35,406 bases of DNA from an uncultured Lachnospiraceae bacterium (GCA_947384285.1 CANDGI010000034.1:1-35406); one strand, 5' to 3'; counted from the first letter of the stretch, positions 6,907 to 16,020 are shown. The notes: generated by a model from the sequence alone, not told the origin. Numbers and translations: made by a program.

Positions 6907-7378
6907 TATAATTCACCAGCCCCTCCGCTTTGATGATTTTCTGCATAAATTCTGGGAATGCCTGCCCCTGGAAGGCAGTTCCCTTGGTTTTGTTGGTAAT
7001 CACTCCGCTGTCAAAATCAACTTCTACCTCATCTCCGTCCTCAATGCCTTCTGCTGCCTCTGGACATTCGATAATAGGAAGGCCGATGTTGATAGCGTTC
7101 CGATAGAAAATTCTTGCAAAGGTCTCTGCAATCACACAGCTCACCCCTGCTGCCTTGATGGCAATAGGCGCATGTTCCCTGGAGGAGCCGCAGCCAAAAT
7201 TCTTATCCGCTACAATGAGATCCCCCGCCTTTACCCTGTTTACAAAATCCTTATCAATGTCTTCCATGCAATGGGATGCCAATTCTTTTGGATCAGAAGA
7301 ATTCAGGTATCTTGCTGGAATAATCACATCTGTATCTACATTATCTCCATACTTAAACACTGTTCCGCTGGCTTTCAT
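6887..7378 (-). CDS. leuD: 3-Isopropylmalate dehydratase, small subunit
   Basis: With LeuC it isomerises 2-isopropylmalate to 3-isopropylmalate (leucine synthesis). The 163 residues match the short clostridial/archaeal LeuD type. Family motifs are [16 protein letters not shown] at the N-terminus and [15 protein letters not shown] (swivel-domain loop), followed by a [15 protein letters not shown] stretch. The open frame extends 17 codons upstream, but ATG 7378 is preceded by CAGGAGGG and gives the family N-terminus. It begins 1 nt after the leuC stop, indicating translational coupling and a LeuCD heterodimer. The last 20 nt overlap the converging AP2-like gene, leaving no room for a separate terminator. 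Confidence 0.96.
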   Translation of the reverse strand: MKASGTVFKYGDNVDTDVIIPARYLNSSDPKELASHCMEDIDKDFVNRVKAGDLIVADKNFGCGSSREHAPIAIKAAGVSCVIAETFARIFYRNAINIGLPIIECPEAAEGIEDGDEVEVDFDSGVITNKTKGTAFQGQAFPEFMQKIIKAEGLVNYINQKDA

Positions 7379-7379
7379 A

Positions 7380-8648
7380 TTATATCGTTCCCTCCTGTTC
7401 TGGCGCTGAAATTTTCCCGGTGATGGCACTGGCTGCTGCTACTGCCGGGCTTGCAAGGTATATCTCTGATTCCACATGTCCCATGCGCCCCACAAAATTC
7501 CGGTTTGTGGTGGACACGCAGCGTTCTCCTTCTGCCAGTATCCCCATGTACCCTCCAAGACAGGGGCCGCAGGTGGGCGTACTGACAATTGCCCCAGCTT
7601 CTATAAATGTCTTTAAAAGCCCTTCCTCCATTGCTTCCAGGTAGATTCTCTGGGTTGCGGGAATCACGATACAGCGGATTCCTTTTGCTACCTTCTTTCC
7701 CTTTAACACTTCTGCAGCCACGCGCAGATCGTCCAAACGCCCATTGGTGCAGGAGCCAATCACCACCTGGTCAATGGAAATCTCCCCTATCTGGTCAATG
7801 GTCTTTGTGTTCTCCGGTAAATGGGGAAACGCCACGGTAGGCTTTAAAGCGCCAAGATCAATGGTATACTCCTCCTCATATTCTGCATCCGCATCTGCCT
7901 CGTATATTTTAAATTCCCGGCTGGAATGCTCTTTCATATATGCAATTGCTTTCTCATCCACAGGGAAAATTCCATTCTTCCCTCCTGCCTCGATGGCCAT
8001 ATTGGCAATGGTAAACCGATCGTCCATGGACAGGCTGCTGATGCCTTCCCCGGTAAACTCCATGGATTTGTACAAGGCTCCATCCACGCCGATCATGCCG
8101 ATAATATGCAGGATAACATCCTTTCCGCTCACCCATTTTGGCAGTTTTCCGGTAAGGTTGAACTTGATTGCGGAGGGAACCTTAAACCATGCCTTTCCGG
8201 TAGCCATTCCTGCTGCCATGTCTGTGCTTCCCACGCCAGTGGAAAAAGCTCCCAGCGCCCCGTAGGTGCAGGTGTGGGAATCCGCCCCGATTATCACATC
8301 CCCTGCCACCGTAAGGCCTTTTTCCGGGAGAAGCGCATGCTCAATCCCCATCTCGCCCACATCAAAAAAATTGCTGATTTCATGCTTGCAGGCAAACTCC
8401 CGGACACATTTACAGTGCTGTGCAGACTTGATATCCTTGTTTGGCACAAAATGATCCATAACCAAAGCAATCTTATCCTTATGGAATACGCCCTCCAGGG
8501 TAAACTTATCCATCTCATGTATTGCTACCGGTGCAGTAATGTCATTTCCAAGTACCAAGTCCAATTCTGCTTCTATCAGCTGCCCTGCCTTTACTTCTGG
8601 AAGTCCTGCTGCTGCCGCTAAAATTTTCTGCGTCATCGTCATTCCCAT
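7380..8648 (-). CDS. leuC: 3-Isopropylmalate dehydratase, large subunit
   Basis: Aconitase-superfamily catalytic subunit carrying a 4Fe-4S cluster. The 422 residues fit the short LeuC type that pairs with a 163-residue LeuD. Cluster cysteines are C300 (GSCTNGR) and C360 and C363 (TCGPCLGG), all intact. Other family motifs are MDHFVPNKD and [16 protein letters not shown] 8648 has AGGAGG 8 nt upstream. The gene is first of a two-gene leuCD unit and is divergent from a LysR-type regulator 114 nt away, so regulation by that protein is likely. leuA and leuB are not in the window. Homoaconitase-type paralogues cannot be excluded by sequence alone, but the ilv genes nearby favour leucine synthesis. 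Confidence 0.95.
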   Translation of the reverse strand: MGMTMTQKILAAAAGLPEVKAGQLIEAELDLVLGNDITAPVAIHEMDKFTLEGVFHKDKIALVMDHFVPNKDIKSAQHCKCVREFACKHEISNFFDVGEMGIEHALLPEKGLTVAGDVIIGADSHTCTYGALGAFSTGVGSTDMAAGMATGKAWFKVPSAIKFNLTGKLPKWVSGKDVILHIIGMIGVDGALYKSMEFTGEGISSLSMDDRFTIANMAIEAGGKNGIFPVDEKAIAYMKEHSSREFKIYEADADAEYEEEYTIDLGALKPTVAFPHLPENTKTIDQIGEISIDQVVIGSCTNGRLDDLRVAAEVLKGKKVAKGIRCIVIPATQRIYLEAMEEGLLKTFIEAGAIVSTPTCGPCLGGYMGILAEGERCVSTTNRNFVGRMGHVESEIYLASPAVAAASAITGKISAPEQEGTI

Positions 8649-8716
8649 ATTACAATCCTCCTGTTCCTTTCTTTCTGCTTGCTATTTTACCATATTACAT
8701 AGTATAATAGAAATAC

Positions 8717-8736
8717 ATAATAAATATAATTATTAT
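8717..8736. promoter_or_regulatory. Dyad between leuC and LysR gene
   Basis: ATAATAA, 6 nt, TTATTAT. It sits upstream of a TATACT -10 candidate for leuC (8701-8706, minus strand), which has a poor -35, and just before a TATAAT (8734-8739) for the regulator. This arrangement suits LysR-type activation, although AT-rich DNA makes such dyads common. Confidence 0.45.
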
Positions 8737-8762
8737 AATATATAGTTATAGGTGGTGCTCAT

Positions 8763-9659
8763 ATGGAACAAAATCTTTCCTCATATAGAATTTTTTATGC
8801 CGTTGCCAATACCAGAAACATTTCTAAGGCTGCAAAAGAACTGTATATCAGCCAGCCCGCCATCAGCAAATCCATCCAAAAATTAGAAGAAAACATAGGC
8901 GTAAAACTATTTGACCGCAGCTCCAGGGGAGTTACCCTGACCCCGGAAGGAGAGCTTTTGTACATCCATGTGAAATCTGCTTTCGAAACCCTCACCTTGG
9001 GCGAGGACAAGCTGCGCCGCTCCATCGCATTAGGCGTGGGAAACCTGATCATCGGCGTAAGCTCCACCTTATGCAAATATATCCTCCTTCCTTATCTGCG
9101 GGATTTTATCAAGAAATATCCGCACATCAACATCTCCATTGCCTGCCATTCCACCAACCAGACCTTAAAGCTTTTGGAAGAGGGGAAACTGGATATCGGG
9201 CTCATCGGCAAACCGGAGGTTTTTAAGGACATCGACTTTTATCCCCTCCGGGAAATTGAGGACATTTTTGTTGCCGCCAAGGATTACCTGCGCAACCTGA
9301 AAATCCGCGGCGTGGAAAAACAATATATCCTGCAAAGCTCCACCCTGCTGCTTTTGGATAAGGAAAATATGACCCGCCAGTATATTGACGGCTATTTCCA
9401 GGACAGCCATATTATGATTCAGGACATGATTGAAGTCTCCAACATGGATCTTTTGATTGAAATGTCAAAAATCGGCTTGGGGATAGGCTGTGTCATCCGG
9501 GATTTCGTTGAAAATGAATTAAAAGACGGAACCCTGGTAGAAATCCCCCTTAGCGTCCCAATTTCCAAACGCTTCATCGGTTTCGCCTACAAGAAGGATG
9601 CCAAAGTATCAAAATCCCTGAAACACTTTATTGACTTTTATGAAGGATACCATTTGTAA
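8763..9659 (+). CDS. LysR-family transcriptional regulator
   Basis: 298 residues, the normal LTTR length. An N-terminal winged helix-turn-helix (about 1-60) contains the family pattern NISKAAKELYISQPAISKS..LE..GVKLFDR. A periplasmic-binding-protein-like effector domain follows (about 90-295), with DIGLIG and GLGIGCVI stretches. ATG 8763 has AGGTGG about 8 nt upstream. It is divergently transcribed from leuCD, the classic layout for an LTTR that controls its neighbour and itself. The effector is unknown; an intermediate of leucine synthesis would be a reasonable guess, by analogy with IlvY and acetolactate. A terminator shared with ilvC follows the stop. Confidence 0.9.
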   Translation: MEQNLSSYRIFYAVANTRNISKAAKELYISQPAISKSIQKLEENIGVKLFDRSSRGVTLTPEGELLYIHVKSAFETLTLGEDKLRRSIALGVGNLIIGVSSTLCKYILLPYLRDFIKKYPHINISIACHSTNQTLKLLEEGKLDIGLIGKPEVFKDIDFYPLREIEDIFVAAKDYLRNLKIRGVEKQYILQSSTLLLLDKENMTRQYIDGYFQDSHIMIQDMIEVSNMDLLIEMSKIGLGIGCVIRDFVENELKDGTLVEIPLSVPISKRFIGFAYKKDAKVSKSLKHFIDFYEGYHL

Positions 9660-9670
9660 GCTCCCATGTA

Positions 9671-9707
9671 AAAATACCCCTGCAGCATTCCGCAAACAGG
9701 GGTATTT
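9671..9707 (-). terminator. Terminator of ilvC (also usable by the LysR gene)
   Basis: An 11-bp perfect stem AAATACCCCTG/CAGGGGTATTT with a 14-nt loop. On the minus strand it is followed by TTTTTAC. Confidence 0.75.
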
Positions 9708-9726
9708 CCCTCAAAACTCTTTTGAT

Positions 9727-10758
<1,032 letters not shown>

Positions 10759-10837
10759 CTAAAATATTTATACTATCGTATCTGCTTTTTCTTTTGCAGA
10801 TGCGGATAATGCTGCTTTGCCTTTTTTGTGATATCAT

Positions 10838-11338
10838 TCAATCAAACATCTTAACATCCGAAGATCCTCTGGTGAGACCGGTAATCCCTGTCCTGGCCAG
10901 CTCCAGTATCTCATAGCCCTCCAGCAGCTCTAAAAAAGCATCCAGCTTGCTCTGGCTCCCAATCAGCTCAATCATCATAGAGTCATTGGTCACATCCACA
11001 ATCTTTGTCTTGAAAATCTCCGCCAGTGAAATAACCGCCTGCCGTTCTGTGCTTTTTACGCTGATTTTAATTAAAATCAGTTCCCGGCACACGGAACTGC
11101 CGCTTTCCAGCTTCTTAATATCCACCACATCTTCCAATTTTGCAAGCTGTTTCTCAATCTGCTCCAAAATCAGCTCATCGCCGCTGGATACAATCGTAAT
11201 CCTTGTAAACCTGGGATCAGCTGTCACTCCGGCAGATATACTGTCTATATTGTATCCTCTCCGGCTGAATAGGCCGGATACATGGCTGAGTACGTTGGGG
11301 GTATTCTCAACCAGAATCGATAACGCCTGTCTTTCCAT
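10838..11338 (-). CDS. ilvN: Acetolactate synthase small (regulatory) subunit
   Basis: 166 residues with the N-terminal ACT domain (ALSILVENTPNVLSHVSGLFSRRGYNIDSIS) that binds valine and conveys feedback inhibition to the catalytic IlvB subunit, then the C-terminal ALS_ss domain. The name ilvH is equally used for this length. The large-subunit gene ilvB is not adjacent, so the holoenzyme partner is encoded elsewhere. The start is ATG 11338 with GGCAGG about 9 nt upstream, a modest site. A strong promoter at 11421-11448 gives a leader of about 75 nt that can fold (11368-11410). It heads an ilvN-ilvC unit. No T-box specifier or antiterminator pattern could be recognised in the leader. Confidence 0.95.
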   Translation of the reverse strand: MERQALSILVENTPNVLSHVSGLFSRRGYNIDSISAGVTADPRFTRITIVSSGDELILEQIEKQLAKLEDVVDIKKLESGSSVCRELILIKISVKSTERQAVISLAEIFKTKIVDVTNDSMMIELIGSQSKLDAFLELLEGYEILELARTGITGLTRGSSDVKMFD

Positions 11339-11367
11339 CTATAAAACCTGCCTTTTCCTCTCACTGC

Positions 11368-11410
11368 CGCGCCAAGGTTACAGATACCTTCGTGATTTTC
11401 CTTCTGCGCG
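11368..11410 (-). promoter_or_regulatory. Folded leader of ilvN transcript
   Basis: On the minus strand CGCGC (11410-11406) pairs with GCGCG (11372-11368), enclosing AAGGT/ACCTT (11390-11386 with 11378-11374). It begins about 4 nt after the predicted transcript start. No T run follows, so a 5' stabilising stem or protein site is more likely than an attenuator. Confidence 0.45.
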
Positions 11411-11420
11411 ATTACTAATA

Positions 11421-11448
11421 AGTTTAGCATATTAAATCCGTTTGTCAA
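11421..11448 (-). promoter_or_regulatory. Sigma-A promoter of ilvN-ilvC
   Basis: TTGACA, 16 nt, TAAACT with a TGC extension before the -10. Confidence 0.75.
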
Positions 11449-11663
11449 TAGGTTCCTGGCTTTGTTTTTCCCATTGCCCATATGAATTATTTTTGATATC
11501 CATTCCTCCCAGTTATATCTAAATGCGTTCTCATAACTAGGACGTGTTTGAAAAATCATTTCTGCCATCTGCCTCCCCGCTTTGCGCGATATTTGCACCT
11601 CATTCGGCCAGCGCAGCCCGAACAATCGCAGAATACCATGTACAAATCACACAGGGCAAACGG
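11449..11663. other. Intergenic stretch without a convincing gene
   Basis: Together with the ilvN leader this is a 325-nt gap between the C39-like gene and ilvN. An open minus-strand frame crosses it and runs on into ilvN out of frame, but it has no ribosome-binding site matching a start and no recognisable domain. It shares short motifs (TTTCTGCCAT, CGTGTTTGAAAA) with the gap at 24081-24175, so a dispersed intergenic element is possible. No terminator for the C39-like gene was found. Confidence 0.4.
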
Positions 11664-12518
11664 TTAAAACCCTTCCGGGCAGTTCCACACCTCGTCGATT
11701 CCGTCTGCCTTCCACTGGTTGTCCTCCTCCAAATACCCTTTCACCAAAAGATACTGGAACCTGCTGATGGATTTCAATGCATCATAAATATACCGCAGGG
11801 GCACCCTGGAGCGGTTGTTTTCCGGGCTTCCTGGTTCTGCCAGAAAAACCGTATCATCATCCTCCTGGTACAGCCAGATATTCACATAATGCCCAGGCGT
11901 ATCCTGCCAGTAAGTGTCATCGTCCCCGCTGCAGATCAAAACAATTGCGGACTTTGCATTCTTTATCTGGCTCTGGAATTTCTTATAGCTTCTGGGCTTT
12001 CGGTACAGCTTGCTGCGGATGCCGCAGCTTCTCAGGGTATCACGCATCGGTTCCCAGTCAATTGCCCCATATGTTCCGTCCGGCGCATACTTTGATGCCT
12101 GGATGGCATATTCAAACATATCCCAGGGCGAAACCTCATAGGGCGACAAGGTATTGTAAATATTTGCCAGACAGCATAATCCGCATCCAAACCCTCCGAA
12201 AGGATTACCCTCTATCCGAAACTGGCTCCATTCCCCGGACCAGGAAATCCCTTCCTCCCAGGATCTTGGCCCTTGCAGAAACGTATAAACATCCTCTTCC
12301 TCAATGGCAAATGCCTGTATCAGCGACTGCTTCTCCTCCTCCGACAGGTTCTCCTTCAGCCAGTTTGCCGGACCTGCATACAATCCGTTTTCCCCTGTCT
12401 GGGTATTGCTTTCCCGCTCTGCTTCCTGCTGTTCTTCCTCTTTTGTAAACTGCATAGCCAGAAGAAACAGCAGCAAAAACACCAAAAGAACGCCCAGCAC
12501 GGGCAGATATTTTTTCAT
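11664..12518 (-). CDS. Membrane-anchored C39-like (papain-fold) peptidase
   Basis: 284 residues from ATG 12518, preferred because GGAGGGAAGC precedes it and because it yields a clean MKKYLPVLGVLLVFLLLF signal-anchor; the open frame extends four codons more. After the hydrophobic segment (about 5-24) comes an acidic linker, then from about residue 104 a peptidase_C39_2-like domain. The presumed catalytic Cys is C112 in FGCGLCCLANIYN, His210 lies in PGHYVNIW, and Glu228 in FLAEPGS takes the place of the usual Asp. Inferred: an extracytoplasmic cysteine peptidase or transglutaminase-fold enzyme. It is last in an operon after DUF4280 and YwqG-like genes (22-nt gap). Substrate unknown. An inactive fold is possible given the acid substitution. 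Confidence 0.65.
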   Translation of the reverse strand: MKKYLPVLGVLLVFLLLFLLAMQFTKEEEQQEAERESNTQTGENGLYAGPANWLKENLSEEEKQSLIQAFAIEEEDVYTFLQGPRSWEEGISWSGEWSQFRIEGNPFGGFGCGLCCLANIYNTLSPYEVSPWDMFEYAIQASKYAPDGTYGAIDWEPMRDTLRSCGIRSKLYRKPRSYKKFQSQIKNAKSAIVLICSGDDDTYWQDTPGHYVNIWLYQEDDDTVFLAEPGSPENNRSRVPLRYIYDALKSISRFQYLLVKGYLEEDNQWKADGIDEVWNCPEGF

Positions 12519-12540
12519 GCTTCCCTCCATTTTGGATCCT

Positions 12541-13395
12541 TTAACAGCAGTCCCAATTGTACAATATCCTGCTAAAATCCCTCTTTTCCAAATCCTTCTG
12601 GTTGATAAAGAAATTCGCTACCCCAGCATCCCCCCACATAATGTAATCCTCCCCATCATCACCATAGTCGGAGTCCATCTGGAACAATAAGGTATCATAA
12701 TATTGATACTTCTCCTCATATTCCCGGGGATCTGTCTGGGTAAAATATGGATAGCCCGTCAGCCAGTGCTTTTCATTGGACAGCTCCTCCTGCATATTGT
12801 CATAAGCCTCATCATCCAAAAGCTGGTACAGAGACAGCTCCTCCTGCTGCTCCCCGGATTTTTCTTTCTGGATTTCGTGAAAAAGCATGGAAAACCGGTA
12901 GTCTCCTTCTCCCATATAAACATTCTTCCGGATAAATTTTATGGATGCTTCCCTCCAAATGGGAGAATACTCTTCAAAATCATCATCCGTACATACCGGG
13001 ATATGAAGGCTTTTAACCTGCGCCTCTGCCACCTCATAATTCACCTTCTCATGGTAAACCACCCGGAAATTCTTCTGCACATCCGGTTCGTCAAAATCCA
13101 TGCCGTATACATCATCCAGTGCAATAAAAAATTGGAGCATCCCTGTTTCTGGAAGCACCCCGTCATATTCTACTTCCTGGAACATGCGTTCCAAATTAAT
13201 CTGCGCCAAAAGCATTAATTTCTTTTTTTCAGAGTCCACAGGATATTCCTTTTCCATATCCCAGTAAGGCAGGCCGCCAAATTTGCTGTCGAAAAGATCC
13301 GGCTGCCTTCCCTTGTCAATCACCAGGGAATATGCCTTCTTTCCTGTTCTTCGTTTGATTTCCTCCACCACTGTTTTTGCTTCCTTCCAATCCAT
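12541..13395 (-). CDS. YwqG-like DUF1963 protein
   Basis: 284 residues of the DUF1963/YwqG family. Visible hallmarks are SKFGGLPYW near the N-terminus, a KLMLLAQINLERM strand, LPETGMLQFFIALDD, and the C-terminal region with LLFQMDSDYGDDGEDYIMWGDAGVANFFI. ATG 13395 is selected over an upstream frame extension because GGAGGAAGG lies at the right distance and the family N-terminus begins there. No enzymatic role is established for the family. In B. subtilis ywqG sits beside the ywqH-L LXG toxin locus, and related DUF1963 genes are often found near polymorphic toxin modules. Here it sits between a DUF4280 PAAR-like gene and a C39-like peptidase, which fits such a context; an immunity or adaptor role is only a guess. 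Confidence 0.8.
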   Translation of the reverse strand: MDWKEAKTVVEEIKRRTGKKAYSLVIDKGRQPDLFDSKFGGLPYWDMEKEYPVDSEKKKLMLLAQINLERMFQEVEYDGVLPETGMLQFFIALDDVYGMDFDEPDVQKNFRVVYHEKVNYEVAEAQVKSLHIPVCTDDDFEEYSPIWREASIKFIRKNVYMGEGDYRFSMLFHEIQKEKSGEQQEELSLYQLLDDEAYDNMQEELSNEKHWLTGYPYFTQTDPREYEEKYQYYDTLLFQMDSDYGDDGEDYIMWGDAGVANFFINQKDLEKRDFSRILYNWDCC

Positions 13396-13503
13396 ACGGT
13401 ACCTTCCTCCATTCTGTTGTATTTTGTTTTTTCCATGCCAAAACCATTCCATCCGCACCCAAAATTGCTGCAATCCATAAGCCCCGCAATCACTTGCAAA
13501 ACC

Positions 13504-13893
13504 TTAAAGCTGCACACTTTGGCAGCCTGGATTTGTAAACTGTATCATTCCCCCGTAAGAACAGGTTAATCTGCACTGATGGTTCAGCGCAGGCTTACCC
13601 CCAATCAGCACTCCTGGGACTCCAGGAGCCCATGGGCCTGCCGGAACTGGCGTACAAGGCATAGGCGTCAACACCCCCAGAGCCGCCGCAGTTGCCGAAG
13701 CCACCGCAGGATTCGCCAAGCTCTGGCACATCCCGAAAGGCATAATATTTACAAACGGCACATAATCCGCAATGGTTGCAAAGGGCATCGACGACATAAC
13801 CCTTGCCGTAGGCAGAACATTCAACGTGGAAGGCGCCATGCCGAACGTGCAAGTCATAACCGCGCCCCCTGTCACACATAATCCCATAAGCAT
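13504..13893 (-). CDS. DUF4280 (PAAR-like) protein
   Basis: 129 residues of the DUF4280 family, a PAAR-related fold found on spikes of contractile injection systems or as a module of secreted toxins. The sequence shows the family order: CTFGMAPSTLNVLPTARV, an ADYVPFVNIMPFGMC stretch, SLANPAVASATAAALG with LTPMPCTPV, a PGVPGVLIGGKPALN strand and a Cys-containing C-terminal SYGGMIQFTNPG. Start ATG 13893 is set by the promoter at 13913-13941, which places the transcript start near 13906 and so excludes the in-frame GTG at 13908. It is first gene of an operon with DUF1963 and the C39-like peptidase. No VgrG, sheath or LXG gene is in the window, so its delivery system, if any, is elsewhere. Confidence 0.82.
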   Translation of the reverse strand: MLMGLCVTGGAVMTCTFGMAPSTLNVLPTARVMSSMPFATIADYVPFVNIMPFGMCQSLANPAVASATAAALGVLTPMPCTPVPAGPWAPGVPGVLIGGKPALNHQCRLTCSYGGMIQFTNPGCQSVQL

Positions 13894-13912
13894 CACCCAT
13901 CCTTCCACCCCT

Positions 13913-13941
13913 ATTATAGTCTGTCACGTCAAAATTTACAA
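13913..13941 (-). promoter_or_regulatory. Promoter of the DUF4280 operon
   Basis: TTGTAA, 17 nt, TATAAT on the minus strand, with the predicted start about 13 nt before the DUF4280 ATG. Confidence 0.7.
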
Positions 13942-14036
13942 TGTCATATTCCATGAAAATCTTCCGTTTTCTTTTTCCGCCATTTGGTATATACTATATT
14001 CCAGAATAATTTACATAATATAGAAGGAGAATAACC

Positions 14037-15776
14037 ATGGCTTTTGACGGAATCACAATCGCAAACTTAGTAAAAGAATTAAATGAAACAATCATAAATG
14101 GCCGAATCAGCAAAATCGCCCAGCCGGAAAACGATGAGCTTCTGCTTACCATCAAAGGAAACAGCGGGCAGGTGCGCCTCCTATTATCTGCAAGCGCTTC
14201 CCTTCCCCTGATTTACCTAACCCAAAATAACAAACCAAGCCCCCTGACCGCTCCAAATTTCTGCATGCTGCTGCGAAAGCACATTGCAAATGGAAAAATC
14301 ACCCGGATTTGCCAGCCCGGGATGGAACGGATCATCAATTTTGAAATTGAACATCTCAATGAATTGGGCGATATCTGCCGCAAAAAAATGATTGTGGAGC
14401 TTATGGGCAAGCACAGCAATATTATTTTCTGCAATGAGGAAGATATGATTATCGACAGCATCAAGCATATTTCCGCCCAGGTCAGCTCCGTTCGGGAAGT
14501 GCTGCCAGGAAGAACTTATTTTATACCAAAAACACAGGAAAAATCAAATCCCCTGGAAGCGGATCAAGAATCCTTTTGGGCAAAGGTTTACGGGAAACCC
14601 CTCCCTGTGCAAAAGGCAATTTATACCTCCTACACAGGAATCAGCCCGATGATTGCCTCTGAGCTTTGCTTCCGCGCCAATATAGACGGGGACCGGCCGG
14701 CGCAGGCTCTGTCCGAAGAAGAAAAACTCCATCTTTTCCACCATTTTTCCTGGCTGGCGGAAGATATCGCAGAGGGAAAATTCGCGCCGAATATTATAAA
14801 AAACGGTAAGGAACCCATCGATTTTGCCGGGGTGGAGCTGAAACAATATGCTGATTACACAACCATCCGATACGATTCCATGTCAGAAGTATTGGAAACC
14901 TTTTACGCTGCCAAAAACGTCTATACCAGAATCCGGCAGAAATCCGTGGATTTGCGGAAGGTTGTCGCTACTGTTTTAGAGCGCAGCCGGAAAAAATATG
15001 ATTTGCAGATGAAACAGCTCAAGGATACCGAAAAGAGGGAAAAATACAAAGTGTACGGAGAGCTGATCCACACCTACGGGTATGGCCTGGAGGAAAATGC
15101 CAGGAAGCTTGACGCCCTCAACTACTACACCAATGAAATGATTTCCATTCCGCTGGATCCCCAGCTGACGGCTTTGGAAAATGCGCAGAAATATTTTGAT
15201 AAATACAACAAATTAAAACGTACCTTTGAAGCATTGACAAAATTGATTGAGGAAACAAAAGAAGAAATCCTTCATTTGGAGTCTATCTCCACGTCCCTGG
15301 ACATTGCCGCCTCGGAGGATGACCTTGCCCAGATTAAGGATGAATTAATCCAGTTTGGCTATATCAAAAAGAGACAGACCGGAAAGAAAACGAAATCAAA
15401 AAGCAAGCCCTTCCACTATATTTCCTCCGACGGATACCACATCTATGTGGGGAAAAACAATTTCCAGAATGACGAGCTTACCTTTAAATTTGCCGCAGGA
15501 AATGACTGGTGGTTCCATGCAAAGGGAATGCCCGGCTCCCATGTGCTGGTAAAAACCAACGGGGACGAACTGCCCGACCGTACCTTCGAGGAAGCCGGCC
15601 GCCTGGCTGCCTACTATTCCAAAGGCAGGGAAAACGATAAAGTAGAAATTGATTACCTGGAAAAGAAAAATGTGAAAAAGCCAAATGGAAGCAAGCCCGG
15701 ATTTGTGGTTTATTACACCAATTACTCCCTGGTTGCCTCCCCTGACATTACAGACCTTAAGCCTGTGACAGAGTAG
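14037..15776 (+). CDS. rqcH: RqcH/NFACT ribosome quality-control protein
   Basis: 579 residues of the NFACT family (Rqc2 homologue, historically FbpA 'fibronectin-binding'). RqcH binds the obstructed 50S subunit and recruits tRNA-Ala to add C-terminal alanine tails that mark stalled chains. NFACT-N (about 1-260) starts MAFDGITIANLVKEL. A long helical coiled-coil region (about 290-430) follows, then NFACT-R (about 445-560) with DGYHIYVGKNNFQND, WWFHAKGMPGSHV and a basic patch. The residues aligned with the B. subtilis D97-R98 tRNA-binding pair are E97-R98 here, a conservative change. ATG 14037 follows AGAAGGAGAATAACC. It is divergent from the DUF4280 operon; no clear promoter was resolved, though a TATACT lies at about 13989. 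Confidence 0.93.
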   Translation: MAFDGITIANLVKELNETIINGRISKIAQPENDELLLTIKGNSGQVRLLLSASASLPLIYLTQNNKPSPLTAPNFCMLLRKHIANGKITRICQPGMERIINFEIEHLNELGDICRKKMIVELMGKHSNIIFCNEEDMIIDSIKHISAQVSSVREVLPGRTYFIPKTQEKSNPLEADQESFWAKVYGKPLPVQKAIYTSYTGISPMIASELCFRANIDGDRPAQALSEEEKLHLFHHFSWLAEDIAEGKFAPNIIKNGKEPIDFAGVELKQYADYTTIRYDSMSEVLETFYAAKNVYTRIRQKSVDLRKVVATVLERSRKKYDLQMKQLKDTEKREKYKVYGELIHTYGYGLEENARKLDALNYYTNEMISIPLDPQLTALENAQKYFDKYNKLKRTFEALTKLIEETKEEILHLESISTSLDIAASEDDLAQIKDELIQFGYIKKRQTGKKTKSKSKPFHYISSDGYHIYVGKNNFQNDELTFKFAAGNDWWFHAKGMPGSHVLVKTNGDELPDRTFEEAGRLAAYYSKGRENDKVEIDYLEKKNVKKPNGSKPGFVVYYTNYSLVASPDITDLKPVTE

Positions 15777-15778
15777 AT

Positions 15779-15821
15779 GCAGAAACGCCGCCCCGTTTGT
15801 ATGGGGAAGCGCGCTTTTGCA
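15779..15821 (+). terminator. Probable rqcH terminator
   Basis: An imperfect GC-rich stem (outer GCAGAAACGC with GCGCGCTTTTGC, inner CCCC/GGGG) directly after the rqcH stop, with TTTTGCATTTTC after it. Confidence 0.45.
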
Positions 15822-15890
15822 TTTTCATGGGTATTTCACTTTAAGAGCCAATCTGCCTTCTGGAATTTTTTGTAAAAAACGGAAAGAACT

Positions 15891-15922
15891 GCATGTCTAA
15901 TCCTGTCTCTGATGCATATACT
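15891..15922 (+). promoter_or_regulatory. Possible sporulation promoter of SASP gene
   Basis: SASP genes are normally sigma-G dependent (GNATR, 17-18 nt, CATNNTA). Here GCATG (15891) and CATATACTA (15915) are 19 nt apart, a loose fit. TATACT at 15917-15922 could alternatively be a sigma-A -10 lacking a -35. Confidence 0.3.
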
Positions 15923-15926
15923 ATGG

Positions 15927-15946
15927 TTGTAACAAATGAGTTACAA
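15927..15946. promoter_or_regulatory. Inverted repeat upstream of SASP gene
   Basis: Perfect 7-bp arms TTGTAAC, 6 nt, GTTACAA, lying just downstream of the putative -10 and about 75 nt before the SASP start. An operator or a leader hairpin. Confidence 0.5.
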
Positions 15947-16020
15947 ACAAAGCTGTAGGAAAATACAGTACGCGGCATTGCCATAAATGTCAATAACAAA
16001 AGACAACAGGAGGTAACGAT

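Noticed and set aside
8649-8762. T-box or leucine-responsive leader for leuC
   Set aside because: Only 114 nt are available and no specifier loop, T-box sequence or terminator stem is visible.
11400-11432. Leu/Val/Ile-rich start (MLNLLVIAQK) as an attenuation leader peptide for ilvN
   Set aside because: Its ATG overlaps the -10 box, so it would not be in the transcript, and the frame does not end before ilvN. No terminator/antiterminator pair was seen.
11245-11625. 126-codon minus-strand open frame overlapping the ilvN start
   Set aside because: It covers the ilvN promoter and leader, enters ilvN in another frame, lacks a good ribosome-binding site and shows no domain.
13894-13908. GTG at 13908 as the DUF4280 start
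   Set aside because: The promoter predicts transcription from about 13906, so the GTG would be outside the mRNA; the extra residues are also not family-like.
13595-13954. 119-codon Cys/Gly-rich minus-strand frame
   Set aside because: It is a shadow of the DUF4280 gene in another frame and would start upstream of its promoter.
15777-15860. Short plus-strand frame directly after rqcH
   Set aside because: It starts within the rqcH stop, has no ribosome-binding site and coincides with the terminator stem.
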